Assembly (NCBI GenBank): GCA_016786865.1
Contig: JAEUVE010000018.1
Span: 304,166 to 368,165 of the forward strand
Length of the DNA stretch: 64,000 nt
Direction of reading: 5' to 3'
Origin: Sediminibacterium sp.
Lineage (GTDB): Bacteria; Bacteroidota; Bacteroidia; Chitinophagales; Chitinophagaceae
A program made the translations under genes and the position numbers. Below, piece by piece: positions 62,077 to 64,000 of this stretch. The notes under the pieces are model-generated. The model was given only the letters and a program-made list of their open reading frames with translations. It searched no databases and was not told the origin of the DNA. How positions within the stretch are numbered: position 1 is the first letter of the stretch; each line of letters opens with the position of its first letter.

Positions 62077-63801
62077 ATGGAAATGGTTCTAATCCCAGGT
62101 TATCGCGACTTGCTCGGAACGCCTAGCCAAGCCTATGAAGAACTGGTTAAAGACCTACCTTCAGAAGTCGTAATATCACTAATAATTATGATTAATAGTG
62201 AATTAAATGCCCCTATCCCTTATGCCCAAAATCAAGAAAGAATACGTCAGCTAATTTCATGGAGGTTTGAACAAGACAAACTTTTCTTTTTAAATAACGC
62301 ATTCAATAATTTTCGCACAAGAGCGGGCACCAAGTATAGCGGTTACGTTTTCGGACACCGTTATTTAATTGCCATGCTATTAAAAGAGTTTAATCGAAAT
62401 GCAGCATTTGAATTTATAGATACCTCGCCTCAACAAGAATATAATTTTCTGTTAGCCTATTTTTTAATAGTAGATGAAGTCAATCTGCATGACAACTTTA
62501 TATTGGCAAATGAAAAAAAGCATAAGGGCGAACCTGACTTTTTCTATCGTATACTATGGACACCGCAGATCAGCCAGTATCAATTCAACGAGCGCGTCAA
62601 TGTTGCTTTTGAATTGTTTAAGCTACTGTCCTTTTCAAAATATGCTTATGTCAATTATAGAGCAGAGCTAAAACAGTATATTAACAGCTTAAACTTTTCT
62701 ACTATAGGGCAATTCCTGGGAAGTTTTTATCAAGTGGCTTTTACAACGCTTCATTATGACAAAAATGTAGCACTTTCAAAACTCGCATATATAATACCGA
62801 CAGACGCAGATGAATCGCATCTGACGTCTCTAATGATAAATGCAATCCTTGGCCGAAAAGAAACGATTAAGTTGGCAGATCTCAAAAAATTTCCGCTATT
62901 CAGAAACACAAAGAATGAGTATATGGTAATGGATGCGGACATGTACAATAAAAAAATGTATCGAGGACCTTTTTTTGATCTGTTGCAGAAATCCGATTTA
63001 AAGAAAAAAATAAACTTTAATAAATATAGCGCAGAACTGTCTAAGAATATGATGGAAAGTATTTGTTTCAAATCTATTATGGAGGCCATCAATATTTCGA
63101 AGCATGACTGTATTCATTTTGATGACGACACGGATACGATTCCTGATTGCTATTTTAGGAAAAATAATAACATCCTTTTGGTAGAATTTAAGGCATACTT
63201 ATTTCCTGAAGCTATACCTGAGAATCCGGATTTCGAGACTATTAAGAAATACATTGATCAAAGATTTGTTGAAAACAGTGACGGCAAATCAAAAGGTATA
63301 ACACAATTGATAAATCAAATTGTGCTATTAGATCAACAGAAATTTGATTTTGACAAGCATGGCAATGAAGCAGTTAGAAAAAGAAAGGCAAAAGTCTACC
63401 CAATAATTTGTTTCGATGATTTCTATTTTACCATGCCAGGCATCAATGACTATCTTAATAACCTTTTTCAATCTAAACTAGCCGAAACAGAATTATCCAA
63501 TGTTACTGTAAAGCCAGTAACATTAATCAGTCTGGAATCATTGTTTGATTTTACCTTGTTGAAAGGAGTATACCAAGAGCTCTTTGAATTGATCGATAGG
63601 TATTGGGAAGTGATTACAAAAAGAAAAAAAAGAAATGCCGAAACCGGTACCCAAGATACTTTTATGGCGTCCTATATGACCTTTGATGAGGCGTATCATA
63701 AATTTTATTCGAGCAAAAAAGTTAGATATAAGGACTCAAACCAACAAAGGTTAAATTCAATCCTGGGCCAAAAGCATGAATATCTTGATGCTATAATATA
63801 A
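62077..63801 (+). CDS. PD-(D/E)XK nuclease domain protein of the cargo
   Basis: A 574-aa protein. Residues 1-300 are helical with no motif that I know. The core from about 315 to 420 has a full PD-(D/E)XK layout: Glu 327 in a helix (SKNMMESICFKSIM), D357 (TIPDCYF), then E370 and K372 (LLVEFKAYL) with D-X12-E-X-K spacing, and the downstream Gln-bearing helix (GKSKGITQLINQI, Q410). This is the metal-dependent nuclease fold of many restriction enzymes. The C-terminal 150 residues are mixed alpha/beta and basic. It lies 137 bp after the membrane protein gene and probably belongs with it. The family is not one that I can name. Confidence 0.72.
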   Translation: MEMVLIPGYRDLLGTPSQAYEELVKDLPSEVVISLIIMINSELNAPIPYAQNQERIRQLISWRFEQDKLFFLNNAFNNFRTRAGTKYSGYVFGHRYLIAMLLKEFNRNAAFEFIDTSPQQEYNFLLAYFLIVDEVNLHDNFILANEKKHKGEPDFFYRILWTPQISQYQFNERVNVAFELFKLLSFSKYAYVNYRAELKQYINSLNFSTIGQFLGSFYQVAFTTLHYDKNVALSKLAYIIPTDADESHLTSLMINAILGRKETIKLADLKKFPLFRNTKNEYMVMDADMYNKKMYRGPFFDLLQKSDLKKKINFNKYSAELSKNMMESICFKSIMEAINISKHDCIHFDDDTDTIPDCYFRKNNNILLVEFKAYLFPEAIPENPDFETIKKYIDQRFVENSDGKSKGITQLINQIVLLDQQKFDFDKHGNEAVRKRKAKVYPIICFDDFYFTMPGINDYLNNLFQSKLAETELSNVTVKPVTLISLESLFDFTLLKGVYQELFELIDRYWEVITKRKKRNAETGTQDTFMASYMTFDEAYHKFYSSKKVRYKDSNQQRLNSILGQKHEYLDAII

Positions 63802-63895
63802 AAAGCAAACGACGAGGTGAACCAATAATACCTATAATCTTATAAAACATTACAAATGGATATGCTGAGTTCAACTGATAAGTGCAATTTTTAAA

Positions 63896-63934
63896 CAAAA
63901 GGCAAAAAAGCTTTTGAGGGCTTTTTGCCTTTTG
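63896..63934 (+). terminator. Hairpin after the cargo nuclease gene
   Basis: CAAAAGGCAAAAAAGC (63896-63911) pairs with GCTTTTTGCCTTTTG (63920-63934) with one bulged base. The T-rich 3' arm suggests termination; there is no extra T run behind it. The rest of 63802-64000 shows no gene. Confidence 0.5.
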
Positions 63935-64000
63935 ACCAAGTAGTGCGACCTTTTGGTTGCTTATGACAAAAAATTACACTCAACTCAGTTTGGTACAAAG

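Noticed and set aside
62021..62092. A 23-codon upstream open frame overlapping the nuclease start
   Set aside because: Too short to support; it may influence translation but nothing distinguishes it from a chance frame.

Overview
The window looks like a chromosomal segment of a Bacteroidota bacterium, most likely a Chitinophagaceae relative. The signs are a SusC/SusD pair, a type IX secretion (gliding-motility type) C-terminal domain, a long NusB followed by DUF1573-yajC-coaE, a futalosine-pathway MqnE, a DUF3276 (PUR-like) protein, a GH109 enzyme, and several promoters of the TTG-N17-19-TAnnTTTG class used by this phylum. One tRNA-Ser(TGA) is present; no rRNA or CRISPR array is seen.

Positions 1-29964 are mostly core genes: transcription and translocation (nusB, yajC), CoA synthesis (coaE), an rRNA methyltransferase, amino-acid metabolism (aminotransferase, sdaA), menaquinone synthesis (mqnE), a nucleoside transporter, thioredoxin, the replicative polymerase (dnaE), an envelope set (NlpC/P60, flippase, M1 peptidase, peptide-binding lipoprotein, MsrA), MutS2, an orphan contractile-tail tube protein, a TonB-dependent receptor and a T9SS-exported protein. 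Positions 30108-37644 hold a SusC-SusD-phosphoesterase operon closed by a strong terminator. Positions 37831-46832 hold a HipA-like kinase with its DUF3037 partner, the tRNA, an ABC exporter, DUF3276, a membrane pyrophosphatase, a serine hydrolase and serA. Positions 46853-51136 hold a probable glycoprotein/amino-sugar cluster: CutC, glycosylasparaginase, NahK-like kinase and GH109 alpha-N-acetylgalactosaminidase.

At about 51.2 kb the sequence turns visibly more AT-rich and the gene content becomes accessory. Three tandem tyrosine recombinases (403, 519 and 704 aa) plus a small helical protein form a Tn554/recombinase-trio type module (51351-56631). A 66-aa Fic N-terminal-like remnant and a 571-bp non-coding stretch follow. 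The cargo comes next: a 1264-aa protein whose order reads as TPR-like repeats, a GreA/GreB C-terminal-like domain and a PIN nuclease; a 212-aa single-pass membrane protein; and a 574-aa protein with a complete PD-(D/E)XK nuclease signature. This looks like a mobile, little-described conflict or defence system and is the most interesting part of the window. The right end of the element is not resolved here.

All assignments come from reading motifs and gene order by eye. No database search was run. Family names for the cargo are recognition from memory plus inference.
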